Shown here: positions 1 through 5,693 of the stretch, piece after piece
Layout of the letters: the number at the start of each line of letters is the position of its first letter
Position numbering within the stretch: position 1 is the stretch's first letter
NCBI GenBank assembly: GCA_946487985.1
Contig: CAMLUY010000066.1
Span: 1-5,721 of the forward strand
Origin: an uncultured Clostridia bacterium
Lineage (GTDB): Bacteria > Bacillota > Clostridia > Christensenellales > UBA1242
Direction of reading: 5' to 3'
Length of the DNA stretch: 5,721 nt
Notes under the pieces: model-generated
What the model saw: only the letters and a program-made list of their open reading frames with translations
Database searches by the model: none
Told to the model about the DNA's origin: nothing
Program-made: the position numbers and the translations under genes

Positions 1-39
1 TTTTGTCAAAACTCGGTTTGTGTTCGCGTTTGTGCAAAA

Positions 40-63
40 AGTTTAGTCAAAAGTTTAGTCAAA
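40..63. repeat. 12-bp tandem duplication
   Basis: Two exact head-to-tail copies of AGTTTAGTCAAA occupy 40-51 and 52-63. A related TTTTGTCAAA stands at the window edge (1-10). Read on the minus strand, each copy supplies an in-frame TAA, and the first TAA reached (55-57) closes the short frame 58-117. Two copies are too few to call an iteron or integration site. Confidence 0.6.
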
Positions 64-141
64 ATTGGGGTACAAATCCCCGCGATATTGGGCAATTCGG
101 TCTTTGATATGTTCTCCTTTGCATCTTTATAGCAACTTCAT
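55..141 (-). pseudogene. Possible degenerate small gene remnant
   Basis: From an ATG at 139-141 the frame reads four codons (MKLL), hits TAA at 127-129, then continues openly to TAA at 55-57. The 20 codons before that stop read GEHIKDRIAQYRGDLYPNFD, which has the charged, aromatic composition of a genuine C-terminus. The ATG overlaps by ATGA the stop of an 11-codon TTG frame (138-170) that has an AAGGAG Shine-Dalgarno 7 nt upstream (178-183). This arrangement suggests a former translationally coupled pair broken by point mutations. I do not recognise the family, and the fragment is short enough to be chance. Confidence 0.15.
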
Positions 142-220
142 TTGTCTTTGGGCTTAATAATTTTATTCAAATATTTACTCCTTGGCCTTCTTTGTCGTTA
201 TTTGTAGAAAAATGATATAT

Positions 221-248
221 TTTTACAAAAACGTCCATTTTTGTAAAA
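221..248. repeat. Perfect 11-bp inverted repeat (hairpin)
   Basis: TTTTACAAAAA (221-231) and its exact reverse complement TTTTTGTAAAA (238-248) flank a 6-base spacer, CGTCCA. The arms are mostly A/T, so the RNA hairpin would be weak, but its symmetry and the T-runs in both directions would suit a secondary terminator or a dimeric protein operator. It lies about 180 bases beyond the end of the 85-residue gene, so it may be a back-up terminator for that transcript. Confidence 0.55.
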
Positions 249-307
249 TAAAAGCTCGGGCATTTCTGAGGGCTTAGTGGTGTTTAAAAAACTATAACTT
301 TCAAACA

Positions 308-421
308 TTAGTTCTCATAATCAATTATTTTTGCTGTTTTAGCTGACAAATTTTGGAATAACGCTCCATAACGGAATGGTTTTACGCCATATTCAGGGCA
401 AAATATATCAAAAAAGAGCAA
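308..421 (-). pseudogene. Possible gene fragment downstream of the 85-residue gene
   Basis: A stop-bounded minus-strand frame runs from a TTG at 419-421 to TAA at 308-310 (37 sense codons). Its middle reads PEYGVKPFRYGALFQNLSAK, which looks protein-like. It is in the same frame as the 85-residue gene just upstream, separated from it by two stops (431-433 and 425-427). It has no Shine-Dalgarno, and its first codons lie in the terminator hairpin. It may be the remnant of a longer C-terminus or of a separate gene, or chance; no family recognised. Confidence 0.15.
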
Positions 422-439
422 GCATTATACTTACTCTTT
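410..439 (-). terminator. Intrinsic terminator of the 85-residue gene
   Basis: On the minus strand the last codons and stop of the 85-residue gene form the 5' arm of a hairpin. AAAGAG (413-418) pairs with CTCTTT (434-439), then one C/A mismatch, then AAG (420-422) pairs with CTT (430-432) around a 7-base loop. The hairpin runs into six T residues (complement of 410-415). The stem is short and interrupted, so efficiency may be moderate. Confidence 0.55.
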
Positions 440-688
440 CTTAATCAAATATTTTTTCATTATCTCCCCCATCCGTAGGAGTTTTTCATCTCTAATCCTA
501 AGCATTTCTTTTGTAACCCCTATGCCACCGGGGTATGCTTCTTTTTCTTTTTTGTCATATTCTATGAAAAAATCCACCATTTCATTTATATAGGCTTCCT
601 CATCTAAAATGTAAAACCTATTTCTTTCACTGTTTATCTGCTTTTTCACCATATCGGCGTAGAACTTTCTATCTTTTATATCTGTCAT
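431..688 (-). CDS. Small charged protein of unknown function (85 aa)
   Basis: I do not recognise this 85-residue protein. It is rich in Lys, Glu, Asp and Arg, with no hydrophobic segment or signal peptide, so it should be cytosolic. It looks like two amphipathic helical stretches (about residues 1-50 and 58-84) joined by a Pro-Gly-Gly turn at about 53-55. The ATG start is supported by an AAAGGGG Shine-Dalgarno (696-702) spaced 7 nt away, and the stop lies inside an intrinsic terminator. It follows the terminator of the VirB6-like gene, so it is probably a separate transcript, though I found no convincing promoter between 689 and 871. An alternative is read-through from the larger gene. Being next to a conjugation-type gene suggests an accessory element protein, but nothing in the sequence gives a function. 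Confidence 0.65.
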   Translation of the reverse strand: MTDIKDRKFYADMVKKQINSERNRFYILDEEAYINEMVDFFIEYDKKEKEAYPGGIGVTKEMLRIRDEKLLRMGEIMKKYLIKKE

Positions 689-875
689 AATGCAACCCCT
701 TTATTTTTGTTTTTAATCTTGTAAGCATTAAATGGTTGATATTATCTTTTTGCCCTCTATTTACAATATCATCTCCGGCTTCAAAAAAGCTCACATTTAT
801 TGTAATTTTCTTTATTTGAACGCCACCAATTTTTTCAGAGACAAAGGCAGTAATCAATGTTGGCAAGTACAACAA
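669..875 (-). pseudogene. Possible small ORF or 5'-truncated remnant overlapping the 85-aa gene start
   Basis: A stop-free frame covers most of the gap between the terminator and the 85-residue gene and overlaps that gene's start by 20 bases, in another frame. Its last 40 or so residues, including the segment EAGDDIVNRGQKDNINHLM, have a plausible protein composition. The only upstream start codons are TTGs at 873-875, 870-872, 864-866 and 855-857, none with a Shine-Dalgarno, and the frame opens inside a terminator hairpin. It may therefore be the surviving 3' end of a lost gene, or chance. No family recognised. Confidence 0.2.
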
Positions 876-909
876 AAACCCTTCTGCTGTAAAACAGGAG
901 GGTTTTTGT
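872..909 (-). terminator. Strong, bidirectional intrinsic terminator after the VirB6-like gene
   Basis: ACAAAAACCCTTCTG (872-886) pairs with CAGGAGGGTTTTTGT (895-909), a 15-bp stem with a single G-T wobble and an 8-base loop. On the minus strand the 3' arm ends in GGGTTTTTGTTGT, a classic U-rich tail. The stop codon of the VirB6-like gene is 56 bases upstream. The plus-strand reading also ends in GGGTTTTTGTG, so it could terminate in either direction, although no plus-strand gene is seen. Confidence 0.85.
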
Positions 910-965
910 GTTCAAGCATAACTTTATGATTGTGACAAACTGTTTGATGATTTGCCAAGGCTTTG

Positions 966-3458
966 TCAGCCGCCATTTTCGCGAGATGTAGTCGTAGTCT
1001 GAGTCTGCCCAAATCGTTTCGCCAAATCTTGTATTGCTTTTGCGTTTGCTCTCGTCGCAGTTGCACTGTCTTTGCTTGTTTTGAGCATTGCCGCCATATT
1101 TGTAGAGATTTCTTGCAGCAATTCTTGTTGTGACTTCTCGGCAGCTGCTCTGTCTTTTGCAATTGCTTCTTGAAGATCGTCGCCGCTCTTCTTTTTCTCT
1201 TCGAATGGCCCGCCTTTAATTGTCAACGCACTGCCAAAGATATCTTTTGCCCCTGCAATAGTTTTGTCAATACCAAAGCCTTCACTTGCATTTGTGATCG
1301 ACTTCAAGAAGCCATCACCCAAAGCACGTGCACCATGAGTAAATTTGACTTTATCCAGTTGCTCTGCGCCTGCTTTAAATGCACCACTGATTGCATCGCC
1401 AATTTTGCGCCCTCCGTCTTTAAGATTACCTAGCACCTTATTAATGTCGCCCTTAATTTCCTGTGCGCCAGTTGACTTAAACTTGCCTTGATCATTCTGT
1501 TTAATGCTGTAGCTGCCTTGAAGTTTCGCGCTTTTTGCAGTGAGTTTATCAAATTGTACTCTCTTGTATGCGTATGAGTCTTTATCACCAAGATGCATCT
1601 TAGTTGCATTATTAGGATTAAATTTCGTGTCGTTTTTGAGGATTGCTTGTTTTACAGCCTCAATTCGTGCTTGATTTGCGCGAATCGTTGCCTCTGATTC
1701 GCTTGCGCCTTCGTCAAGAGCCTGTCTCTTGGCTTTGTTGTATGCATTCAAGCCGATTCCTCGTGCACGTGCATCACCTGCACTCGGATTTCTAAACGAG
1801 TCTCTGATTGAACTGTCAACCATTTCTTGCAAGAGTTGTTCGCGCTTCTTTTCACTTCTGTTCACGCGAGCTGCTGCAATTCCTTGTGCGCCCGCTTTGC
1901 CCAGTTTTACAGCGCCCTTACCAAGCTTGTATGCCCCTTTGGCAGTCGAAGTCGCCGTGATAGCCACAGCACGTCCAACTCCGCCAGCAATATTTGCAGC
2001 AGGTTTGAGTCCTGTTTTTACCTTGCCGCCAATTTCGCCTTTAAATCCGCCACCAAGGTTGTTCGCATCAGCACCGCCCACAAAGCCTGATACCATGGAA
2101 ATAAAGTCTTTTGCCATTAGCAAACCGGTGATGAGCATGACGACATTGATGATGTAGTCAATGAGGTCATTGTTGAAGAATGAAATATTCTGAATATACG
2201 GTAGCAGCAACAGCAACAGGTTGATACCAATAATTGATCCGATTGCCATCAATATCTGCTGCATGAAGGTTGAACTCCACGACTTGAACGCTTTGAAGTT
2301 GTCAAGCGGAGCTATGCCAAGCAGCGATGGATAAACCAAGAACAGCGCTGCACCTTTGATCAGACGCGACATCAAGCCAATGACGATTGAAATCATGATT
2401 GCGAAACATGTGAATACACCAGCAAATCCAACGATAGCATTAAATGTCCAAAGGTTGTAAAAAATCCAAACGAAGGATACGTCAAACTTACTGAACGAGT
2501 CAACTTCTTTTTTGAGCATGCCTGTGATATCTGTCACTGCCCATACGCGAGCGACATCTTGACTTTCTTCCTTGATTGAGTCATAGCTGTAACCTGTATT
2601 AAGCCGCAGATTGTTCGCAAAAGCATAGTCAACCTGGTCAGCAATATACAGCAGCTGCTCTTCATTCGTTCCAGAAGATGGGAATGCCGAGTCGGCAGCG
2701 CCGAAAATCTGATAGCCTCCGTTTGAGAAAAATCCTTGGGCTTGTTCAACAGTATACGAGCCATCTCTCACTCTGTTTGAAGAATATGTACAAGCGTTGA
2801 AAAGCATGCCGCTGAAAGTGGTATTCGAGCTTGGCGCGCCTTCCCCGAAAAAGTCGTAGTTTGTGTATATCCGCCGCTCAGAGTCAGTTGACGTCGCCCC
2901 ACGCAAATTACTGAGCGCGTTTTGACCGAAAAGTGAGCGCACCTCTTCTTCATTCCCACTGCCCGCAGTGATGTTGTCAAGAGTCCTCAGAACAAATGAT
3001 GATAGCTGCAAACCTATAATTACAACCACAGGCATAATTGCAAAAGTGACAATCGCCTTTCCAGCGGTATAGATGTATTTCCATGGGCTTGTCCCTGCTG
3101 TATCTTCATTCCAGTGCGACTTGATTATTGCAGTCATTGTTGAAACCACAAGTACAAACAATCCAAAAATAGCCAAGCTCCAAAAAACGGTATTGAGTGC
3201 TTCATAAAGCGGCGCACTATCTCCAAAACCGAGTATGCCATAGATGAACTCGGTCAGCGGATCTTGCCCAGTAACCGCTTCGCCAGATGTCGCTTGGTAA
3301 TATGTGTCAAGCCCAGCAAGCTTGCGAACCAAGGCTTGAAGGGCGTCAACACCTGCTGCAAGGCAAGCATAAAGGAAGTAGATAAGCTTTGGTATGATAT
3401 CTACTATTGATAATACGCTATCCCAAAAACCCAGGTTTAAAAGCGAAACTGTACCCAA
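966..3458 (-). CDS. VirB6/TrbL-like conjugal transfer membrane protein (830 aa)
   Basis: This polytopic protein has the layout of the VirB6/TrbL-like channel component of Gram-positive type IV secretion systems and resembles the family called Mbov_0396 in integrative elements; that match is from recall, not a search. Hydrophobic segments lie at about residues 11-40, 89-112, 132-157, 327-362, 367-387, 399-421 and 432-458. A polar loop of about 165 residues (160-325) is probably extracytoplasmic. A Gly-rich linker at about 457-480 leads to a basic, Lys/Ala-rich soluble tail of about 350 residues, with a likely coiled coil at about 760-815 and a Thr-rich end. VirB6-type proteins sit in the inner membrane and help form the DNA/protein translocation channel. 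The TTG start is chosen because a near-perfect Shine-Dalgarno (3465-3473) lies 6 nt upstream and no in-frame ATG or GTG precedes the first hydrophobic segment. The gene has its own promoter and terminator; no other transfer gene is visible. It is more GC-rich than its flanks, which suggests separate ancestry. The general class is likely, the exact family less so. Confidence 0.75.
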   Translation of the reverse strand: MGTVSLLNLGFWDSVLSIVDIIPKLIYFLYACLAAGVDALQALVRKLAGLDTYYQATSGEAVTGQDPLTEFIYGILGFGDSAPLYEALNTVFWSLAIFGLFVLVVSTMTAIIKSHWNEDTAGTSPWKYIYTAGKAIVTFAIMPVVVIIGLQLSSFVLRTLDNITAGSGNEEEVRSLFGQNALSNLRGATSTDSERRIYTNYDFFGEGAPSSNTTFSGMLFNACTYSSNRVRDGSYTVEQAQGFFSNGGYQIFGAADSAFPSSGTNEEQLLYIADQVDYAFANNLRLNTGYSYDSIKEESQDVARVWAVTDITGMLKKEVDSFSKFDVSFVWIFYNLWTFNAIVGFAGVFTCFAIMISIVIGLMSRLIKGAALFLVYPSLLGIAPLDNFKAFKSWSSTFMQQILMAIGSIIGINLLLLLLPYIQNISFFNNDLIDYIINVVMLITGLLMAKDFISMVSGFVGGADANNLGGGFKGEIGGKVKTGLKPAANIAGGVGRAVAITATSTAKGAYKLGKGAVKLGKAGAQGIAAARVNRSEKKREQLLQEMVDSSIRDSFRNPSAGDARARGIGLNAYNKAKRQALDEGASESEATIRANQARIEAVKQAILKNDTKFNPNNATKMHLGDKDSYAYKRVQFDKLTAKSAKLQGSYSIKQNDQGKFKSTGAQEIKGDINKVLGNLKDGGRKIGDAISGAFKAGAEQLDKVKFTHGARALGDGFLKSITNASEGFGIDKTIAGAKDIFGSALTIKGGPFEEKKKSGDDLQEAIAKDRAAAEKSQQELLQEISTNMAAMLKTSKDSATATRANAKAIQDLAKRFGQTQTTTTSRENGG

Positions 3459-3464
3459 AAAGCT

Positions 3465-3473
3465 CCTCCTTTT
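3465..3473 (-). promoter_or_regulatory. Strong Shine-Dalgarno fixing the TTG start
   Basis: AAAAGGAGG, followed by AG, is almost fully complementary to the 16S rRNA 3' end and stands 6 nt before the TTG at 3456-3458. It decides the start of the VirB6-like gene despite the weak initiation codon. Pairing a strong site with TTG may cap membrane-protein output; that last point is inference. Confidence 0.8.
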
Positions 3474-3499
3474 CCGCTCGCAAAGACTATATTTTATTG

Positions 3500-3515
3500 C
3501 ATTGAAAAATCAATG
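3500..3515. repeat. Short hairpin in the 5' UTR of the VirB6-like gene
   Basis: CATTGA (3500-3505) and TCAATG (3510-3515) are perfect inverted arms around an AAAA spacer. An outer TTG/CAA extension is possible with a bulge. It lies between the predicted transcription start (about 3536) and the Shine-Dalgarno. It is too weak and too far from the ribosome site to claim a riboswitch; a regulator-binding palindrome or chance are both possible. Confidence 0.35.
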
Positions 3516-3542
3516 ATCATGCAACTTGTATTTATCATTTAC

Positions 3543-3571
3543 ATTATAACAAATAAAAATACAAATTACAA
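3543..3571 (-). promoter_or_regulatory. Sigma-A-type promoter for the VirB6-like gene
   Basis: On the minus strand TTGTAA (complement of 3566-3571) and a perfect TATAAT (complement of 3543-3548) are exactly 17 bases apart. The -10 box is preceded by TGT, giving an extended -10 (TGnTATAAT). The -35 matches consensus at four of six positions. Transcription should start near 3536, leaving a leader of about 78 nt before the TTG. Confidence 0.75.
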
Positions 3572-3630
3572 CAAAAAGACAATAATTTTGTTTTTAATTT
3601 TATCAAAGTATCAAAATAAATAATGTTTAA

Positions 3631-3670
3631 AATTAAACACAATCAAAAATATTTCGTTGTGTTTTTAATT
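3631..3670. repeat. Imperfect 12-bp inverted repeat upstream of the VirB6-like promoter
   Basis: AATTAAACACAA (3631-3642) matches the reverse complement of TTGTGTTTTTAATT (3657-3670) apart from two extra T bases in the right arm. The spacer is 14 bases. A second palindrome, TGTTTA-AAAT-TAAACA (3624-3639), overlaps the left arm. It lies 60 to 100 bases upstream of the -35 box, which would suit a regulator site, or it may be a weak extra terminator after the AAA+ gene. The A/T-rich composition makes chance pairing likely enough to keep this tentative. Confidence 0.35.
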
Positions 3671-3739
3671 GTTTTTGCTCGATATTATGACTTGGATAAA
3701 TAAAAAAATGAATCAAGGACTATATACTTTGAAACTAGC

Positions 3740-3774
3740 AAAAAATGAACATAGAATTTTCTAGGTCATTTTTT
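3740..3774 (-). terminator. Intrinsic terminator of the AAA+ gene
   Basis: AAAAAATGA (3740-3748) pairs perfectly with TCATTTTTT (3766-3774). After a small internal loop, TAGA (3752-3755) pairs with TCTA (3760-3763). The stop codon TAA (3773-3775) overlaps the stem, and the minus-strand transcript ends in a run of six U residues. The near-symmetry means it could also stop plus-strand transcripts. Confidence 0.75.
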
Positions 3775-5566
3775 ATTCTTCTTCAAATTGTTTAAGTCTT
3801 CCTATATCTTCATTAGATACACTTGATTTTAATTCTTTTGAAACATTTAATGCATCTTCCATAGTTATTAAATGTTCTTCGCCAGTCTTAATACTTTGAT
3901 TTATGGCTTGCATCTTCAGTCTTTCACAAAACTCTGTAATATCTGCGCCATTAAATCCGTTTGTTAATTTTGCTAATTCTTCAAAATCTAGTTCTTCAGT
4001 TGGAATACCTTTCAATTTTATTTCAAACAATTTTATTCTTGCTTTTTTGTCTGGCAATGGTATATAGATTTTTTCATCAAATCTTCCTGGTCTTAGAAAA
4101 GCACTATCTATTGACCAAGGCTTATTTGTTGCAGCAATCACAACAATAGTCGAGTCATTTGCAGAAGTTCCAACACCTTGCATTTCGGCAAGAATTTCTG
4201 GAACTAAATCATTATTCCCATTGTCTGCACTTTCTGTTCTTTTTGAGCCAATCGCCTCAAATTCATCAAAGAATATAACTGCTCTTTGGGCTTTTCTTGC
4301 TTTTGTAAAGATTTCTTTAACTTTCTGCTCAGATTCTCCATACCATTTTGACTTTATATCCGAGCATTTAACTGGCAAAAACAAAGCATCAACTTCATTA
4401 GATGCGGCTTCTGCAAACATTGTCTTTCCAGTTCCTGGCAATCCATACAGAAGAATTCCACCACCAGCTTTCTTACCAAATTTTTTGTATAACTCTGGGT
4501 GTTCAAAAGGCAAAATTACTTTTTCTCTAAAGGCATCTTTTGCTTTATCAAGACCTGCAATATCGTTAAATGTTATAGAACTTGTTTTAACTTTTTTATT
4601 GCTGTCATTAGATTTTTTACTTGATTTTTGCAACACCGAAAAATCTCCACCAGCGTAAGCGACTATAGCATTTATCAGATCAGATTTTTTTGTTCCAGAC
4701 GCAACAATACCTATTTTATCACAATATTCTGCCAAATCATCTTTTCCAATTTGTTGTAATGCACTTTTGTTTGTTCCACATTCACTAACTAATGCCGTTA
4801 GTTTTTTATAATATTTTTCTTCCTTTTTATGTTCAATTTTCTCACTCATTTTTTCAAAAGGGTTCAAGTTATTCATATCTAACAATGCTTTTATTCCAGA
4901 CATCAAAAGACATAATAAGACTGTCGCAACAACTCCAATTAAACATATTATTAACGGAAACCAATTTGCCGAGCCACTCACAAAAGGAGATATAAAACTT
5001 AAACCAAGAATTACTGCAGTTCCTATCCAAGTTCCTACACTTTCAAAAATATCTGACAATTCTAAATCTTTAAATAAAATAATAAAAAGATAAACTAACG
5101 CCAGTATAATAGGAGCAATGATTATTATCAGCCACCAAGTTTGATAAGTATTCCAAAGGTTATCAAATGTAGCAGTCCACGAATCAAGTTCCAATTTGTC
5201 TATATTCCCGTCAACAACTATATAACTATTTCTTGTTCCATTATTATTAGCTTTAACACCAAAATCCCAATAAAATTTCACATTTTTAACAAACTGATTA
5301 TCTTTATACAACCTAAAAGTGCAATCTTCTTTTATCATATTATATATGGTATTATTTTCAAAATATAGCAAAAAATCAATTCTTGTTGTGTCATTCTCAG
5401 CATTATATGTGTATGTAATTTCTTTTGAAGTTGCACCACCAGTTTGAGTTTTATCTGTTGATGCACAACCAGTAAATAAAGTCATAACAAAAAATAATAC
5501 AACAAATGCTAGAAATATTTTTAATATTAAACTTTTTCTATTATTAAGAGTTTCTAAATGTTCCAT
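3773..5566 (-). CDS. Membrane-tethered classic AAA+ ATPase without peptidase, lipobox N-terminus (597 aa)
   Basis: A single classic AAA module (about residues 330-570) should couple ATP hydrolysis to unfolding or remodelling a protein substrate at the membrane. Visible motifs are Walker A GLPGTGKT (375-382), pore-loop KWYGE (407-411), Walker B IFFDE (431-435), sensor-1 Asn481, Arg-finger region LRPGRF (491-496) and GADI (540-543) near sensor 2; none is missing. Before it come a hydrophobic N-terminus ending in FTGC (Cys34, lipobox-like though with Phe at -3), a probably extracytoplasmic, beta-rich domain (about 40-140), membrane segments at about 144-166, 176-197 and 201-222, a basic stretch, and a SAP-like segment (about 273-303). 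Lipid anchor plus three crossings puts the ATPase in the cytoplasm. The module resembles FtsH, Cdc48 and Vps4, but no HExxH peptidase follows, so it is not FtsH. ATG at 5566 is chosen over the upstream TTG at 5692 because AAAGG lies 7 nt before it and the promoter lies between the two. It is AT-rich and ends in its own terminator. ATPase identity is very likely; the substrate is unknown. Confidence 0.9.
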   Translation of the reverse strand: MEHLETLNNRKSLILKIFLAFVVLFFVMTLFTGCASTDKTQTGGATSKEITYTYNAENDTTRIDFLLYFENNTIYNMIKEDCTFRLYKDNQFVKNVKFYWDFGVKANNNGTRNSYIVVDGNIDKLELDSWTATFDNLWNTYQTWWLIIIIAPIILALVYLFIILFKDLELSDIFESVGTWIGTAVILGLSFISPFVSGSANWFPLIICLIGVVATVLLCLLMSGIKALLDMNNLNPFEKMSEKIEHKKEEKYYKKLTALVSECGTNKSALQQIGKDDLAEYCDKIGIVASGTKKSDLINAIVAYAGGDFSVLQKSSKKSNDSNKKVKTSSITFNDIAGLDKAKDAFREKVILPFEHPELYKKFGKKAGGGILLYGLPGTGKTMFAEAASNEVDALFLPVKCSDIKSKWYGESEQKVKEIFTKARKAQRAVIFFDEFEAIGSKRTESADNGNNDLVPEILAEMQGVGTSANDSTIVVIAATNKPWSIDSAFLRPGRFDEKIYIPLPDKKARIKLFEIKLKGIPTEELDFEELAKLTNGFNGADITEFCERLKMQAINQSIKTGEEHLITMEDALNVSKELKSSVSNEDIGRLKQFEEE

Positions 5567-5573
5567 AATTTTA

Positions 5574-5578
5574 CCTTT
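5574..5578 (-). promoter_or_regulatory. Ribosome binding site deciding the AAA+ gene start
   Basis: AAAGG (complement of 5574-5578) stands 7 nt before the ATG at 5564-5566. It is modest compared with the site of the neighbouring VirB6-like gene. It supports the 597-residue start over a 42-residue-longer reading from TTG. Confidence 0.65.
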
Positions 5579-5596
5579 AATAAAAATATCAATTTC

Positions 5597-5605
5597 ATTA
5601 TAACA
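5597..5605 (-). promoter_or_regulatory. Extended -10 promoter for the AAA+ gene
   Basis: On the minus strand TGTTATAAT contains a perfect TATAAT (complement of 5597-5602) with the TGn extension. No good -35 hexamer is seen 16 to 18 bases upstream, which is typical of extended -10 promoters. The predicted transcription start is near 5590, giving a leader of about 24 nt to the ATG at 5566. Confidence 0.65.
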
Positions 5606-5693
5606 TATAAAATTGCAAATTGTGCTAATAAAATATAAATAATATATAAATTTTATTATTTGGCATTTAGGCGTGTGCTTGTCTTTGAACAAG

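Larger units (their letters stand above)
1..430. other. Gene-poor left end with repeats and short coding-like fragments
   Basis: No open frame here is long enough, or well enough started, to call as a gene. The stretch is AT-rich and holds a 12-bp tandem duplication (40-63), a perfect 11-bp inverted repeat (221-248) and the T-tract end of the terminator for the 85-residue gene (410-439). On the minus strand it also carries several short stop-limited stretches whose translations read like protein, at 308-421, 138-170 and 55-117. This is what decayed genes or the eroded edge of a mobile element would look like, but it is inference; chance short frames in AT-rich DNA are the alternative. Confidence 0.5.
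3459..3772. other. AT-rich intergenic region between the two large genes
   Basis: This 314-base gap contains no credible gene. From left to right it holds the Shine-Dalgarno and 5' UTR of the VirB6-like gene with a short hairpin (3500-3515), its promoter (3543-3571), an imperfect inverted repeat (3631-3670) and the terminator of the AAA+ gene (3740-3774). A plus-strand ATG frame at 3708-3764 encodes only 18 residues without a Shine-Dalgarno and was not called. Confidence 0.7.

Noticed and set aside
40..63. CRISPR array or iteron origin
   Set aside because: Only two contiguous 12-bp copies without spacers, and no cas or rep gene anywhere in the window.
55..170. Recoding of TGA/TAA as sense codons to join the short left-end frames
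   Set aside because: Both large genes use TGG for Trp and end at TAA or TGA with terminators just after, so the standard code applies.
854..1162. 102-codon minus-strand frame overlapping the 3' end of the VirB6-like gene
   Set aside because: It is an out-of-frame reading of the Lys/Gln-rich tail that runs on into the terminator hairpin; no ribosome site.
1729..2157. 142-codon plus-strand open frame inside the VirB6-like gene
   Set aside because: It is antisense to a well-supported gene, Pro/Ala-rich as expected from reverse-reading Gly/Ala codons, and lacks a Shine-Dalgarno.
3708..3764. 18-codon plus-strand ATG frame in the intergenic region
   Set aside because: No Shine-Dalgarno or promoter, and it runs into the AAA+ terminator hairpin.
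4221..4658. 145-codon plus-strand open frame inside the AAA+ gene
   Set aside because: It is antisense to the conserved AAA motifs, which fully explain the sequence; no independent start signals.
3773..5566. Annotation as FtsH protease
   Set aside because: The AAA module is similar, but no HExxH motif or M41 domain follows it; the protein ends soon after the AAA lid.
5567..5692. 42-residue N-terminal extension of the AAA+ protein from a TTG at 5692
   Set aside because: The extended -10 promoter and the AAAGG site lie inside it, no Shine-Dalgarno precedes the TTG, and the ATG at 5566 gives a clean lipoprotein-type N-terminus.
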